Shown here piece by piece: positions 29,476 to 38,783 of a stretch of 64,000 nt of DNA (the first letter of the stretch is position 1; every line of letters starts with the position of its first letter). The notes beneath the pieces are model-generated. The model saw nothing but the letters and a program-made list of their open reading frames with translations, was not told the DNA's origin and did no database searches. A program made the position numbers and the translations under genes. This DNA is from Sinorhizobium numidicum (lineage in GTDB: Bacteria; Pseudomonadota; Alphaproteobacteria; Rhizobiales; Rhizobiaceae). The stretch is from positions 1,240,001 to 1,304,000 of the forward strand of contig NZ_CP120367.1 in assembly GCF_029892045.1 (NCBI RefSeq), written 5' to 3'.

Positions 29476-29607
29476 GCGTTTCCCCCATGCCTCTCCTCGC
29501 CTCATTACTACACCGGCGGGACAATAACATCCGCCCAAAACTGGGCACTTGACTTTTCACCCCCGGAAATCCACTGGATTCACTGCAACGACGGGGCATA
29601 TCGCGAG

Positions 29608-32600
29608 ATGCGGAGAAGACTCACGGGGGCATTGCTCAGCGTAATGGCGCTCCTTGCGCCGTGGCCCACGCTTGCCGAACCACTTCCGCGTCCGGCTCCC
29701 GCTGCCGGCGCAGTCATCGCACGCAAATCCGGCGAAGAGGTACGATTCGTCGAAGTCTCGAATTGGCGCATCGTCAACCTCGCCCAGGATCTGCTCCCCG
29801 GCGATATCCTGCGAACCAACGCCACCGGCGCGCTCGCGGTGCTCTTCAGGGACCATACGCAGATCCGCCTCGGGCGGAACACCGCCTTGCGGGTCAAACA
29901 GATCGGCGGAGGCGACACGAACCTCGAACTTCAATCGGGGTCGATCTGGGCCCGCGCCGAGCGCGGCGGTGAGGGCCTGGTGATCGACACGTCGGCCGCA
30001 GCGGCCGCCATCCGAGGCACCGACTGGACAATGACCGTCGGCGCCGACGGCAAGACCTCGCTGACCGTCCTCGAAGGCGTGGTCGAGCTTAAGAATACCT
30101 ATGGCAGCGTGACGGTGAACCAGGGCGAAGGTGCCGTGGCCGCAATCGGCAGCGCGCCCACCAAGATTATCATCGTAACGCCGAAAGACCGCGAGCAGAT
30201 GCTGTTCCATCTGTCGCTGCGGGACGCGTTCGTGTGGATGCCGCCGTCGCCGCTCAAATTACCCGACATGCGGCGCGAGCGGGAGCGGATCGAAGCTCGA
30301 GCGGAGGCCTCGCGTTCGGCGGAGGATTGGCTGACGCTAGCAGAAGTCTACCTGCCGCTCGACGGCAGGCAAAAGGCACGGGCCGCTCTTCAGCAGGCGC
30401 GGCGGAGGGATTTGGACCGGTCACAAAAGGCACGCGCAACCCTCATCGAAGCACTATTCGCTGGCTCCGAGAGCCGCTATGCCGATGCCGCAGAGCTCTT
30501 CGCCCGCGCCGAGAAGGGGCTGGACGCAAGACGTCGTTCCGTCTCCGTCTATGGCGGATATTTTGCCCGTGCGCTCGCCAACCCTGAACGGGTCTTGAAC
30601 CCACCTCGTCAGCCGGCAGGTGCCTACGGCGCGATTGCTGAAGCCTGGACCGCGGGCTTCCGAACCGATATCCGAACGGCTATCGAAACGATCAGGAAAG
30701 CAGAACGGCAACATCCAGACGATCCGAGCCTGCCCGCCTTCCGCGCTCACTTTGCAATGCTGCTTGATGATCGCAATGAAGTGCGCGACGGCACCGAAAA
30801 GGCGCTGGCGATCGATCCCGATGATCCGAACGCGCTCGAAGCGCGCGCCATTTACCGCTTCAACATCGACAACGATAAGGAAGGCGCGCTCGGCGATCTC
30901 GAACGGGCCTTGAAGACCTCGCCGGGCTCTCCGACCCTCTGGAACTCGATCGGCATCGTCCAGGGCGACCGTGGCGACAACCGTGCTGCCGAGAAGGCTT
31001 TCAAGAAGGCGATAGAGCTCGATCCCGCGGACCCGCTCCCTCACGCGAACCTCGCGATCCAGTACCTGGGCGAGTCGCGGCTCGCCGAGGCAAAGCGCGA
31101 GATCGATGCGGCGCTCTCTATAGATTCGTCCTTCGACATGATGCTCGTCGCACGCGGCCAGTATCAGATGCAGAATGGAGACCTGGAAAAAGCCGTCGAA
31201 GACCTGCTCGCCGGCTCGACGGCAAATCCAGGTCATGCTGGCGCGCAGATGCTTCTTGCGGCGGCACACTATGAGAACGGCGACCGCGTTGCGGCGGCCC
31301 AGGCGCTGGATAACGCTGACAGGCTAGATCCGAATGACCCAGTCGTCTCGCAGTTGCGCACGGCAATCGCCATTGATGCCTATGATGCGGATGCGGCCAT
31401 CCGCAACGCTCAGGAGTTCATGCGGCGCAATCGGGCAAAAGGCGGCGACACGGCTGCGCTCGGAGCCAATCAGACGGCCGGCTCGACGCTCAACGACGCG
31501 TTCCGCCTGCAAGGCCTCGACGCCTGGGGGCAGTATTACGGCGATGCTGTGTTCGATCCCTTCACCGGCGCGAGCTACGTGGACCAGGCGGTGCGCGGCA
31601 GCGTCGATCCCTTCTTCAACAATTACGATTTCGACGCGAACGCAATCACCAACACGCTCAGTTCAACCAGCTACTCTGCTCTCATCCAGGCGCTTCTGAT
31701 CGAGCCGCACATGCTCGCCAGCCGCGAGCGTACGGCCAATCTGGTGCAATCGCCGTTCGTTGAAACCGAGCTTGGCGGTGGGATCATTGCCAATGACGAT
31801 CATACCGGGTGGGTAGGAGAAGCGGGAGTTCGCGGATTTTCGGCATCCCCGTTCCCGATCAGCTTATTCAGCACGTTCCAATGGGAGGAGCCGAAGGACA
31901 CGATCGAATCCGGAGGCGCGCGCCTAGAACGAGATTTGCGGATTATCAGAGGCAATGGCTTCATCACGGCCAACCCGACTCCTGACGACCGCTTCGTCGC
32001 CTTCGCAAATTATTCGAATGTCGACGATTTCCAGGAACTTCTGCCCAGCCCGCCGGACGTTGAAATAGGGGACAACGCTTCCACCATACTTTCAGGCCTC
32101 GCGTGGAGCCACACATTCGGTTACCGCAATGTCGGAAACGCCGCTCTGTTTTTCGATGAATTTCGCACGGATGATAATGAAACACAGCGCTTCGAAGGGA
32201 GCGAAGGCAGCGTAGACGTCGATAGGAAAGATCGCAGCTACATCGCTGCCTTGAGCCACACATACGGCGACGGAGATCTGACATGGCGTTATGGCGCTGA
32301 GGCCGGCAAGATCCGTTCGGATACAAGGACGCAGTTCAGGTTCCTCGAACCGCCCGATCCTCCGGAAATAGCGACCGTCTTTCAGTCCTCTACGCAGGCG
32401 GTGGCGAAGGCCTACGTCGATGGCCTTTACGAGATTACGCCTGACCTCAAGGTCGAAGGCGCACTATTTGCCCGCTACATCGAGGACGTCGACAACAATA
32501 GTATCCGGCTCGAGCCGAAACTTGGTGTCGCCTGGGCACCGGCCGAAGGCCATTGGCTGCGAGCCGCCATCCAGCGCGAAGGCTACAACTTCGGCACTGC

Positions 32601-33204
32601 CACGCTCGCACCGGTCGGGATCGTCGGGCTGCAGCCCAATCAGCTTCTGATCGGTGAGGAAGGTTACGCCGACACGCTGGCACTGCGATGGGACACCGAA
32701 TGGAGCGACTGGCTCTTCACGGCAGTCGACTACCAGCATCAGGAAATACGCGACGGCTCGATCGATATTCCATTTTTAGTAGAGGCCTTGAATTTCGACA
32801 AGGCCAGGGTCGACCGCGTCGCATTGACCGCCAACCTGGCGCTCGGCCACGGGCTCGGTCTCTCGGCGACCGTGGCCCGCATCGAAAGCGAGAACCTTTC
32901 GACAGGCAGCAGCGGCGACCTTCCTTTCTTGCCGGAGAATTCGGGCCAGGTGGCTTTGACCTGGGTGAGCACTGCAAACGTCAAGACGACGGTGGCTGCA
33001 AACTACGTTGGCGAACGAACGGACAGCACTGCCACGCTCGACGACTTCTGGACGCTCGACGCCGCGCTCCAATGGGAGCCCTTCGACAAACGGTTCGAAG
33101 TCGAACTGGCCGGCTACAACCTGCTCGATGAAGAATTCGAGGTTCGTAGCGGTCTTCCCGGCTGGGGACCGACCGCCAAGGGCACGGTCAAAGTGCGGTT
33201 CTGA
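29608..33204 (+). CDS. FecR-domain, TPR and outer-membrane beta-barrel protein
   Basis: The 1198-residue exported protein starts with a signal peptide (MRRRLTGALLSVMALLAPWP, cleaved near TLAEP). Residues ~40-200 are a FecR domain with GAVIARKSGEEVRF and GDILRTNATGALAVLFRDHT. Residues ~240-600 are TPR repeats (e.g. AEKAFKKAIELDPADPLPHA near 470). Residues ~690-1198 are alternating beta strands ending KGTVKVRF, an outer-membrane barrel with terminal Phe. The ATG at 29608 begins the signal peptide. Its stop overlaps the start of the cyclase gene, so the two proteins are co-translated. FecR-TPR/CHASE2-cyclase pairs recur in proteobacteria, but function is unknown. Confidence 0.82.
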   Translation: MRRRLTGALLSVMALLAPWPTLAEPLPRPAPAAGAVIARKSGEEVRFVEVSNWRIVNLAQDLLPGDILRTNATGALAVLFRDHTQIRLGRNTALRVKQIGGGDTNLELQSGSIWARAERGGEGLVIDTSAAAAAIRGTDWTMTVGADGKTSLTVLEGVVELKNTYGSVTVNQGEGAVAAIGSAPTKIIIVTPKDREQMLFHLSLRDAFVWMPPSPLKLPDMRRERERIEARAEASRSAEDWLTLAEVYLPLDGRQKARAALQQARRRDLDRSQKARATLIEALFAGSESRYADAAELFARAEKGLDARRRSVSVYGGYFARALANPERVLNPPRQPAGAYGAIAEAWTAGFRTDIRTAIETIRKAERQHPDDPSLPAFRAHFAMLLDDRNEVRDGTEKALAIDPDDPNALEARAIYRFNIDNDKEGALGDLERALKTSPGSPTLWNSIGIVQGDRGDNRAAEKAFKKAIELDPADPLPHANLAIQYLGESRLAEAKREIDAALSIDSSFDMMLVARGQYQMQNGDLEKAVEDLLAGSTANPGHAGAQMLLAAAHYENGDRVAAAQALDNADRLDPNDPVVSQLRTAIAIDAYDADAAIRNAQEFMRRNRAKGGDTAALGANQTAGSTLNDAFRLQGLDAWGQYYGDAVFDPFTGASYVDQAVRGSVDPFFNNYDFDANAITNTLSSTSYSALIQALLIEPHMLASRERTANLVQSPFVETELGGGIIANDDHTGWVGEAGVRGFSASPFPISLFSTFQWEEPKDTIESGGARLERDLRIIRGNGFITANPTPDDRFVAFANYSNVDDFQELLPSPPDVEIGDNASTILSGLAWSHTFGYRNVGNAALFFDEFRTDDNETQRFEGSEGSVDVDRKDRSYIAALSHTYGDGDLTWRYGAEAGKIRSDTRTQFRFLEPPDPPEIATVFQSSTQAVAKAYVDGLYEITPDLKVEGALFARYIEDVDNNSIRLEPKLGVAWAPAEGHWLRAAIQREGYNFGTATLAPVGIVGLQPNQLLIGEEGYADTLALRWDTEWSDWLFTAVDYQHQEIRDGSIDIPFLVEALNFDKARVDRVALTANLALGHGLGLSATVARIESENLSTGSSGDLPFLPENSGQVALTWVSTANVKTTVAANYVGERTDSTATLDDFWTLDAALQWEPFDKRFEVELAGYNLLDEEFEVRSGLPGWGPTAKGTVKVRF

Positions 33205-35192
33205 TGAACGGTCCCCATCCAGCGCTCGCCCGTCAACGCGCAGCCGCAGCAGTCGATCGCATTCGCCTCTCGCCACGGCGAGCAAAGCTTGCGGCCCTGA
33301 CCGTCTTCGTCGCTACCCTCGTCTCGCTTGTCTCGTTGACCGGCAGCTGGTCGCTCGCCGACCTGCGCGCCTACGACTACCTCTCGATCATCGGCCGACC
33401 CGCGCTGCCCGAGGGTGGCCCTGTTATCGTCGCGATCGATGAACCGTCGATGGCCGAGATCGGCAGCCAGTGGCCCTGGCCGCGCGCCCTGCATGCCCGG
33501 CTGATCGAGGCGCTGAGAAAGGCTGGGGCGCGGGCGATCGCGCTCGACGTCATCTTCGCCGAGCCGGCTGCTGCTCCGGAAAACGATATGGCACTGGCCG
33601 CGGTTCTCGGGCCGGATGTGGTCCTTGCCGGCGACCAGACGCATATCGAAACGCCGCAGGCCGACCAGTTCGTCCGCACCGAACCGCTCCCCCTCTTCAC
33701 CGAGAGGGGCGCAAAAGTGGGCATCGCCTCCGTCAATCTCAGCGGCGACGGCATCTTACGGCAGATCCCTCCCTATCCGGACGGTTTCGCCCTGACGTTC
33801 GCGACCGTCGCCGGAGCAGAGCCGGTGCCGTCGCCGAGGAGAGCTTTGATCCAGACCTTCGGCCCGGCACGCACCTATCCGACCGTCTCCTATTACCAGG
33901 CGTTGGATCCGGAAAACTTCCTGCCGGAAGGCACCTTCCGCGATCGCGTCGTCATCGTGGGCCTCAGCTTGCAGAATGCGCCGTCGATCGCCGATGGCGG
34001 CGCCGACGCCTTCGCCACTTCCGACACCATCTTTTCGCGCGGCCTCGTCGCCGGCGCCGAGATCCAGGCGACCATCTATGACAATCTCGTGCACGGGCTT
34101 TTTATCAAGAGGGCGGGGACGGCCATCTTCATACCAGCCACACTTCTCGCCAGCCTGGCGGCGGCTCTTGTCGTCTTGAAATCGACGAGTTGGAGAACGC
34201 TCGGCTACGGCGCCGGCGCCCTGATTCTCATCTTCCTTGCAAGCTACGGACTGATGCGTCTCGGTCATCTATACGTTTCGCCGCTCGGCCCGGCGCTAGC
34301 CTTCCTCGGCGTTGCGGTCGGACAGGCCGGGTTCGACTATGCCGAGGAGCGCCGCCGGCGCCGTGAGATCACCCGCGCCTTCTCGCAATATCTCTCGCCG
34401 GCGCTCGTTGAGCGGCTCGCGCAGGATCCGTCGCAGTTGAAGCTCGGCGGCGAGCGGCGCACGCTGACGATCCTCTTCTGCGACGTTCGCGGCTTTACGA
34501 CGATTTCGGAAGACATGAAGCACGACCCGGAGGGGCTGACGGCGCTTATCAACCGGCTGCTGACGCCGTTGTCGGAGGCGGTGCTCAACCGAGGCGGCAC
34601 GATCGATAAATATATCGGCGACTGCTTGATGGCCTTCTGGAATGCCCCGCTCGACGATCCCGATCATGCCGTCCATGCGGTGCAGGCGGCGCAGGATATG
34701 CTCGCCGCGCTTGACCGCTTGAACGCAGAACTGGAAGCCGAGGCCAAGGTGGCAGGACGCTCGCCGAAGACGCTACGGATCGGCATCGGCATCAACACCG
34801 GCGAATGCATCGTCGGCAATATGGGCTCGGCCCGGCGCTTCGACTATTCGGCGCTCGGCGACGCGGTCAACCTCGCCTCCCGTCTGGAGGGAGCGTCGAA
34901 GGAATACGCCATTTCCCTGCTCCTCGGCGAACGAACGGCAGCCTTGGCGGCCGCGAAATTTCCGATCGCCGAACTCGATCGGATCACCGTCAAGGGGCGA
35001 AGCGAGGTTTCGCCGATCTTCACGGTGGCCGACGGCGCCTCCGAGCCAGAGCTCAAGCGCCACCGCGCTTATGTCACCGCAAAGTATCGCGGCGCCATCG
35101 CGGTCGACGACGGCATGTTCGACGAACTCAAGGCGGCACTCCCCTCGCTTGAACGCTATTATGAGCGGGAGCGGGAGCGGCTGATGCAGTAA
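33204..35192 (+). CDS. CHASE2-domain adenylate cyclase (class III)
   Basis: The 662-residue inner-membrane enzyme has one N-terminal helix, a periplasmic CHASE2 domain (~55-300, with VIVAIDEPSMAEIGSQWPWP), three helices (~305-390) and a cytoplasmic class III cyclase domain (~420-600). Both metal Asp residues are present (FCDVRGFTTIS and YIGDCLMAFWN). Adenine-specifying Lys and Asp (GTIDKYIGD, ALGDAVNLASRLE) and the transition-state Asn and Arg are present too. It should make cAMP in response to an extracytoplasmic signal, perhaps sensed with the FecR/TPR barrel protein encoded just upstream. Confidence 0.9.
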   Translation: MNGPHPALARQRAAAAVDRIRLSPRRAKLAALTVFVATLVSLVSLTGSWSLADLRAYDYLSIIGRPALPEGGPVIVAIDEPSMAEIGSQWPWPRALHARLIEALRKAGARAIALDVIFAEPAAAPENDMALAAVLGPDVVLAGDQTHIETPQADQFVRTEPLPLFTERGAKVGIASVNLSGDGILRQIPPYPDGFALTFATVAGAEPVPSPRRALIQTFGPARTYPTVSYYQALDPENFLPEGTFRDRVVIVGLSLQNAPSIADGGADAFATSDTIFSRGLVAGAEIQATIYDNLVHGLFIKRAGTAIFIPATLLASLAAALVVLKSTSWRTLGYGAGALILIFLASYGLMRLGHLYVSPLGPALAFLGVAVGQAGFDYAEERRRRREITRAFSQYLSPALVERLAQDPSQLKLGGERRTLTILFCDVRGFTTISEDMKHDPEGLTALINRLLTPLSEAVLNRGGTIDKYIGDCLMAFWNAPLDDPDHAVHAVQAAQDMLAALDRLNAELEAEAKVAGRSPKTLRIGIGINTGECIVGNMGSARRFDYSALGDAVNLASRLEGASKEYAISLLLGERTAALAAAKFPIAELDRITVKGRSEVSPIFTVADGASEPELKRHRAYVTAKYRGAIAVDDGMFDELKAALPSLERYYERERERLMQ

Positions 35193-35255
35193 AGCGAAAT
35201 CGCGCGGCGATCCATCCTATTTGCCGTCGGTAAGGAAGCCGCGGTCGCCCTCCTC

Positions 35256-35315
35256 TACAGCGCCGTGCGTCTTTTCAGACGCACAAAGATCGCTGTCGCA
35301 CTTTGAATTGCTGCC
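35256..35315 (+). repeat. Palindromic intergenic repeat, copy 1
   Basis: It contains the hairpin TGCGTCTTTTCAGACGCA flanked by TACAGCG and CGCTGT, then CACTTTGAATTGCTGC. The same unit occurs five more times in the window (near 51.2, 54.8, 56.5, 59.5 and 60.5 kb). The rest of the 174-base gap after the cyclase gene shows no gene. Confidence 0.85.
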
Positions 35316-35366
35316 AACGGGTGTTGTCTTGCCCAAACCCCATGGACCTGAACAGAATGGATGAAT

Positions 35367-35888
35367 TCAAGAGCCTCTGGTCCCTGAGGTGAGCCACCCG
35401 TCTAGCGACAACCTTCCCGCCCCCCAAGTGACGATGGCAAGCGCCATTGCCGCCCAGGTCAGATGAACCGGCCAGCCGTCAGGCACCGTGAGCTGTACGA
35501 CGATCGTCATGGCGAGAAGGCCGAGCGCTGCAAGGCGCGTCGCCAGCCCCAATACGAGGAAGATCGGCAACAGAATTTCTGCCGAAGCGACCGCGAACGC
35601 CACCACTGCTGGGGCCGGGAAGGGATAAGGCCCACCTGGGAGATGCAGTCGGAACTCGGATGTGAAAAGGAGGATGGCGACATCGTTCAGTTGTAAAAAG
35701 CCATCCCACTTGCTCATACCCGAGCGCCAGAAAGGCACGGCAAGGGCGAAGCGCAAGGCAAGCTGGGCAAGGACTGGCGGCGCTGCGGCGGCAATGAGGT
35801 CATCAATCCAAGTGAGCCAGTTTCCCCTTCCCAGCCTGTCGGTTCTGCCAAAGAATTTTCGTACCGGAAGCACTGTCTCATCCTCCAT
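35367..35888 (-). CDS. DoxX-family membrane protein of the bufferin operon
   Basis: This ~173-residue protein has four helices in the DoxX pattern: LALRFALAVPFWRSGMSKWDGF near residue 43, a central PAPAVVAFAVASAEILLPIFLVLG and a final LTWAAMALAIVTWGAG. DoxX proteins are common last genes of bufferin operons; they may handle redox at the membrane. The ATG ending 35888 overlaps the upstream bufC stop by 11 bases, supporting co-translation. Confidence 0.83.
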   Translation of the reverse strand: MEDETVLPVRKFFGRTDRLGRGNWLTWIDDLIAAAAPPVLAQLALRFALAVPFWRSGMSKWDGFLQLNDVAILLFTSEFRLHLPGGPYPFPAPAVVAFAVASAEILLPIFLVLGLATRLAALGLLAMTIVVQLTVPDGWPVHLTWAAMALAIVTWGAGRLSLDGWLTSGTRGS

Positions 35889-36678
35889 GGCGGATCGCTG
35901 CGAATGCACCGGCCTCGAGGAGTACCAGAAGGCCAGCCGTCAGGTTGAATTCGGGACAACAGGCGCCGGCCGCTGTCGCTGCCTGACTGAGGGTTTTTTC
36001 GGCCAGCAGAAGGCCGAGAAAAGTGTCGGCGCCTGGCGGAAGCCGGCGGATCTCGACTTCGAGCGCCGGCCTCGTAACGAGCGCGCTCTCCGGCGCGGTG
36101 GCATCGATCCGGCCGACCGGATCGCTCGACCGGTTCGCTGAAAAGATCGTCACCGCCGGATAGGCTGAGCGGACGATGCGGGTTGCCGGATGTGCCTCGA
36201 AGACGAGGTCGCCGAGCTTTTCCGGCGGAATCGATGTCAGGGCACCCGGCTGCAGGACAGCCGCATCGGCCGCATGATAAGCATCGAGCCAGGCCCGCTC
36301 GATGCGCGCGACATCCGCCAGCCACGGCATGGATTGGGCATACTCGTAATACTCGATGAATTCGGGAAAATCCCTGCCGTATTCGAAGAGAAGCGGCGAC
36401 GTCGGCGGCGTTTCACGGATATGAAACCGGGCCATAGCGCGAAAGAAGGTTTCTCCAGTGATGCGCAGGGTCGCGGGGAATGCGGCAGCAAGCGCGTCGA
36501 TCAGGCTGACAATCACATTGTTGCGATAGACATTGAAGCGCTTGTCGGCAGCCTTGCCGTTCGGACCGGAGACAAGCGCGGGTGTGGCGCCGCCGGGATC
36601 GAGCAGCGCCGGCGCGAAACCGGCCGGGTAGCCTAGCCCGTCGGCAAACTCGCGTGAATGTGCCTTAGCCGCGCGCAT
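35878..36678 (-). CDS. bufC: DUF2063 partner protein of the MNIO enzyme
   Basis: About 266 residues. The family block [21 protein letters not shown] lies near residue 48, followed by [24 protein letters not shown] near residue 85. DUF2063 proteins bind the multinuclear iron oxidase (BufB) and help recruit the precursor peptide. The start ending 36678 overlaps the end of bufB by about 14 bases; upstream in-frame sequence is arginine-rich and lies inside bufB. The operon order bufA-bufB-bufC-doxX is the usual one. Confidence 0.88.
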   Translation of the reverse strand: MRAAKAHSREFADGLGYPAGFAPALLDPGGATPALVSGPNGKAADKRFNVYRNNVIVSLIDALAAAFPATLRITGETFFRAMARFHIRETPPTSPLLFEYGRDFPEFIEYYEYAQSMPWLADVARIERAWLDAYHAADAAVLQPGALTSIPPEKLGDLVFEAHPATRIVRSAYPAVTIFSANRSSDPVGRIDATAPESALVTRPALEVEIRRLPPGADTFLGLLLAEKTLSQAATAAGACCPEFNLTAGLLVLLEAGAFAAIRHGG

Positions 36679-37597
36679 GCGTCCTCTCCCGCTGGAAACC
36701 GGCCGCCTGCCGATCAAGGATCGCCTGCGCCGCCCTCGCCTCCGCCTGCAGCACCGGCCATTCGGGAATGGCGCTGTCCCATTCGACAAGCGTTGGGAGC
36801 GGACCGCACCGGCCGATCACGAGGTCGAAGAGTTTCCAGACCGCGTCGGCGACCGGCCCGTCGTGGCTGTCGATCAGAAGACGATCGCCCTCGTCGTCCT
36901 CCTGCTCGGCATGCCCGGCCAAATGGATCTCGCCGACATGTTCGAGCGGATAGTCCGCCAGATAGTCGAGGGCGGAGAATCCATGATTCGTCGCCGACAC
37001 GAAGACGTTGTTGACGTCGAGCAGAAGACCGCAGCCAGTGCGTCTCACGATCTCCCGAATGAACGCGGTCTCGCTCATCGTCGATTCCTTGAACATCACG
37101 TAGGTGGAGGGGTTTTCGAGCAGCAGCGGCCGCCGAATCGCTTCCTGAACCTGGTCGATGTGTTCGGCGACGCGCCGAACGGTGGCGTCCGTATAGGGCA
37201 GCGGCAACAGGTCGTTATAGTAGGTGGTGCCGTGCGTCGACCAGGCCAGGTGCTCCGAGACGAGCGCGGGCTCGTATCGTTCGACCAGCCCCGCGAAGCG
37301 GCCGAGATGGGTCTCGTCCAGCGGCTGCGGGCCACCGATCGACATGCAGACGCCATGAAGCGAGACCGGATAATCCTGACGTATTCGCGTGAGCGCGGCA
37401 TGCGGAGGGCCGCCAGGCCCCATGTAATTTTCCGCATGAACCTCGAAGAAACCGCCATCCGGCTCTTCCTCCGCCAGGATGGCCGGCAGATGCTGATGTT
37501 TGAAGCTGGTGCCCGCCAGCCCGTCGATCCGGTGCGCCGGAAAGCGCAAGTCTCCCGACGCGCCACGATCCGCGTGATTTGCCAGTTTGGCCATCAT
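36665..37597 (-). CDS. bufB: MNIO (DUF692) multinuclear iron oxidase
   Basis: The 310-residue TIM-barrel enzyme has metal ligands spread as [11 protein letters not shown] (~residue 50), [11 protein letters not shown] (~80), [24 protein letters not shown] (~112), [23 protein letters not shown] (~195), GEIHLAGH (~222) and DSHDGPV. MNIO enzymes turn precursor cysteines into oxazolone/thioamide or thiooxazole groups. Here the substrate is the adjacent DUF2282 peptide. A second Met follows the first and either may start translation. Confidence 0.92.
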   Translation of the reverse strand: MMAKLANHADRGASGDLRFPAHRIDGLAGTSFKHQHLPAILAEEEPDGGFFEVHAENYMGPGGPPHAALTRIRQDYPVSLHGVCMSIGGPQPLDETHLGRFAGLVERYEPALVSEHLAWSTHGTTYYNDLLPLPYTDATVRRVAEHIDQVQEAIRRPLLLENPSTYVMFKESTMSETAFIREIVRRTGCGLLLDVNNVFVSATNHGFSALDYLADYPLEHVGEIHLAGHAEQEDDEGDRLLIDSHDGPVADAVWKLFDLVIGRCGPLPTLVEWDSAIPEWPVLQAEARAAQAILDRQAAGFQRERTHARG

Positions 37598-37631
37598 TGC
37601 CTCCGCTTTCCGGCTTGGATTCAGGGGTCGC

Positions 37632-37955
37632 TTAAGAGGGAACGTCGCGCGTCAGCGGTTCTGCCGAGCCCTTGCGGCCGCCCGGCAATTGCATCGTCGT
37701 GCAGGTGCCGCCATCGACGAATTTCCAGGCGTTGCCCTGATAGTCGACCGTCGAAGTCGCCTGGCAAGTCGTGCCCGGACCGGCCGCGCAGTCGTTCTGT
37801 CCCTTGAGGGCGACGCCGAAGCATTTCTCCTTGCCCGCGTCCATCGCGGCCTTCACCTCGGCTTCGGACAGGGGCGCGGCCATCGCGAGCGACGACATCG
37901 CTGCCGCCACGGCACCCGCAAGGAAGGCCGCGTTGATGGTGGATTTCGTAGACAT
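37632..37955 (-). CDS. bufA: Bufferin-type precursor peptide (DUF2282)
   Basis: The 107-residue exported peptide has a signal sequence (residues 1-~26, ending SLAMA) and a mature part with four cysteines: EKCFGVA, QNDCAAG, GTTCQAT and GGTCTTM, spaced as in copper-binding bufferins. Bufferins are modified at cysteine by MNIO enzymes and sequester copper in the periplasm. The ATG near 37955 follows GGAGAGATATC; an upstream GTG reading adds 15 residues without a signal pattern. It is the first gene of the operon, behind an ECF-type promoter. Confidence 0.9.
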   Translation of the reverse strand: MSTKSTINAAFLAGAVAAAMSSLAMAAPLSEAEVKAAMDAGKEKCFGVALKGQNDCAAGPGTTCQATSTVDYQGNAWKFVDGGTCTTMQLPGGRKGSAEPLTRDVPS

Positions 37956-38011
37956 GATATCTCTCCATGTTGATGGTCTGTGCGCCCGAGTTCCCGGCAC
38001 ACAAAGCCTCG

Positions 38012-38037
38012 TTCGTCGCCAACAGGAGATATGTTAC
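38012..38037 (-). promoter_or_regulatory. ECF (SigF/NrsF-type) promoter for the bufferin operon
   Basis: Read on the minus strand, GTAACA-N16-CGAA lies about 57 bases before bufA. It matches the GTAACC-N16-CGAA form that I recall for the Caulobacter SigF regulon, which also includes bufferin genes. The divergent sigma factor gene is the likely activator. Confidence 0.65.
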
Positions 38038-38203
38038 ATTTGTCCGTTACACGCTTTCGTGAGCACAGCCGGTGCGAGATCACGATGATTTTGGATTGAC
38101 TCGAGCCGGGAATAGACGTGATCCATCGTTGCAGGTGAAGCGGAAAGCGGAAGCTTCCGCTCTTCCATGATGCTCGCTGGCAAAAAGAATTGCGGAGCGG
38201 ATT

Positions 38204-38228
38204 GTAACAAGCGGCGAAAACTGGCGAA
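38204..38228 (+). promoter_or_regulatory. Possible autoregulatory ECF promoter
   Basis: GTAACA-N15-CGAA resembles the bufferin promoter but has a one-base shorter spacer. It lies just before the sigma gene. Its start point would fall at or inside the ribosome site of the TTG start, so either the leader is very short or the site is not used. Confidence 0.35.
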
Positions 38229-38245
38229 TTGGGAGGAAGGCGCAC

Positions 38246-38782
38246 TTGGATGGTGTGGACGACCAGGACCTCGCCCGCCTCTTACGCGCAGCGCTCGAAG
38301 GCGATGAGCGGGCCTATGGCGACTTCCTGAACGAAGCCGCGAACCTTGTGCGCGCCTGGGCGCGGCGAAGGATTGCATTCGGCGGCCTGGATCCGGAAGA
38401 CGTCGTCCAAGAAACGCTGCTGGCGCTCCATCTGAAGCGCCACACGTGGCGGAGCGACGGTCCGGTGATGCCATGGCTCTACGCGGTTGCGAGGCACAAG
38501 CTTGTCGACGCTTGGCGGAGGCAGGGCCGTCATGCCTGCGTTGACATCAGCGAGATGGAAGACCGGCTCGCTGTGCAGGATACTGAAACGGCTCGGGATT
38601 GGGAGATCGGCCGCGCGCTCGAAACGCTCACGCCGGGACAGCGCTCGGTCGTCACAGCCATATCGGTCGAAGGGCGCACGATAGCCGAGGCGGCAAGAAG
38701 CCTCGACATGAACGAGACCGCGGTTCGCGTCGCCCTTCACCGCGGCCTTGCTGCCATCGCAAAGCGATTTGGACGGGAATGA
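38246..38782 (+). CDS. ECF-family RNA polymerase sigma factor
   Basis: The 178-residue sigma factor has region 2 with LDPEDVVQETLLALHLKR (~residue 48) and PWLYAVARHKLVDAWRR (~75), and region 4 with ALETLTPGQRSVVTAISVEG and AEAARSLDMNETAVRVALHRGL (~150). It starts with TTG behind GGGAGGAAGG; the GTG at 38255 is an alternative. An NrsF-type anti-sigma gene follows after one base, and the bufferin operon is divergent. It probably drives the metal-stress response of that operon, like SigF in Caulobacter. Confidence 0.88.
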   Translation: MDGVDDQDLARLLRAALEGDERAYGDFLNEAANLVRAWARRRIAFGGLDPEDVVQETLLALHLKRHTWRSDGPVMPWLYAVARHKLVDAWRRQGRHACVDISEMEDRLAVQDTETARDWEIGRALETLTPGQRSVVTAISVEGRTIAEAARSLDMNETAVRVALHRGLAAIAKRFGRE

Positions 38783-38783
38783 T

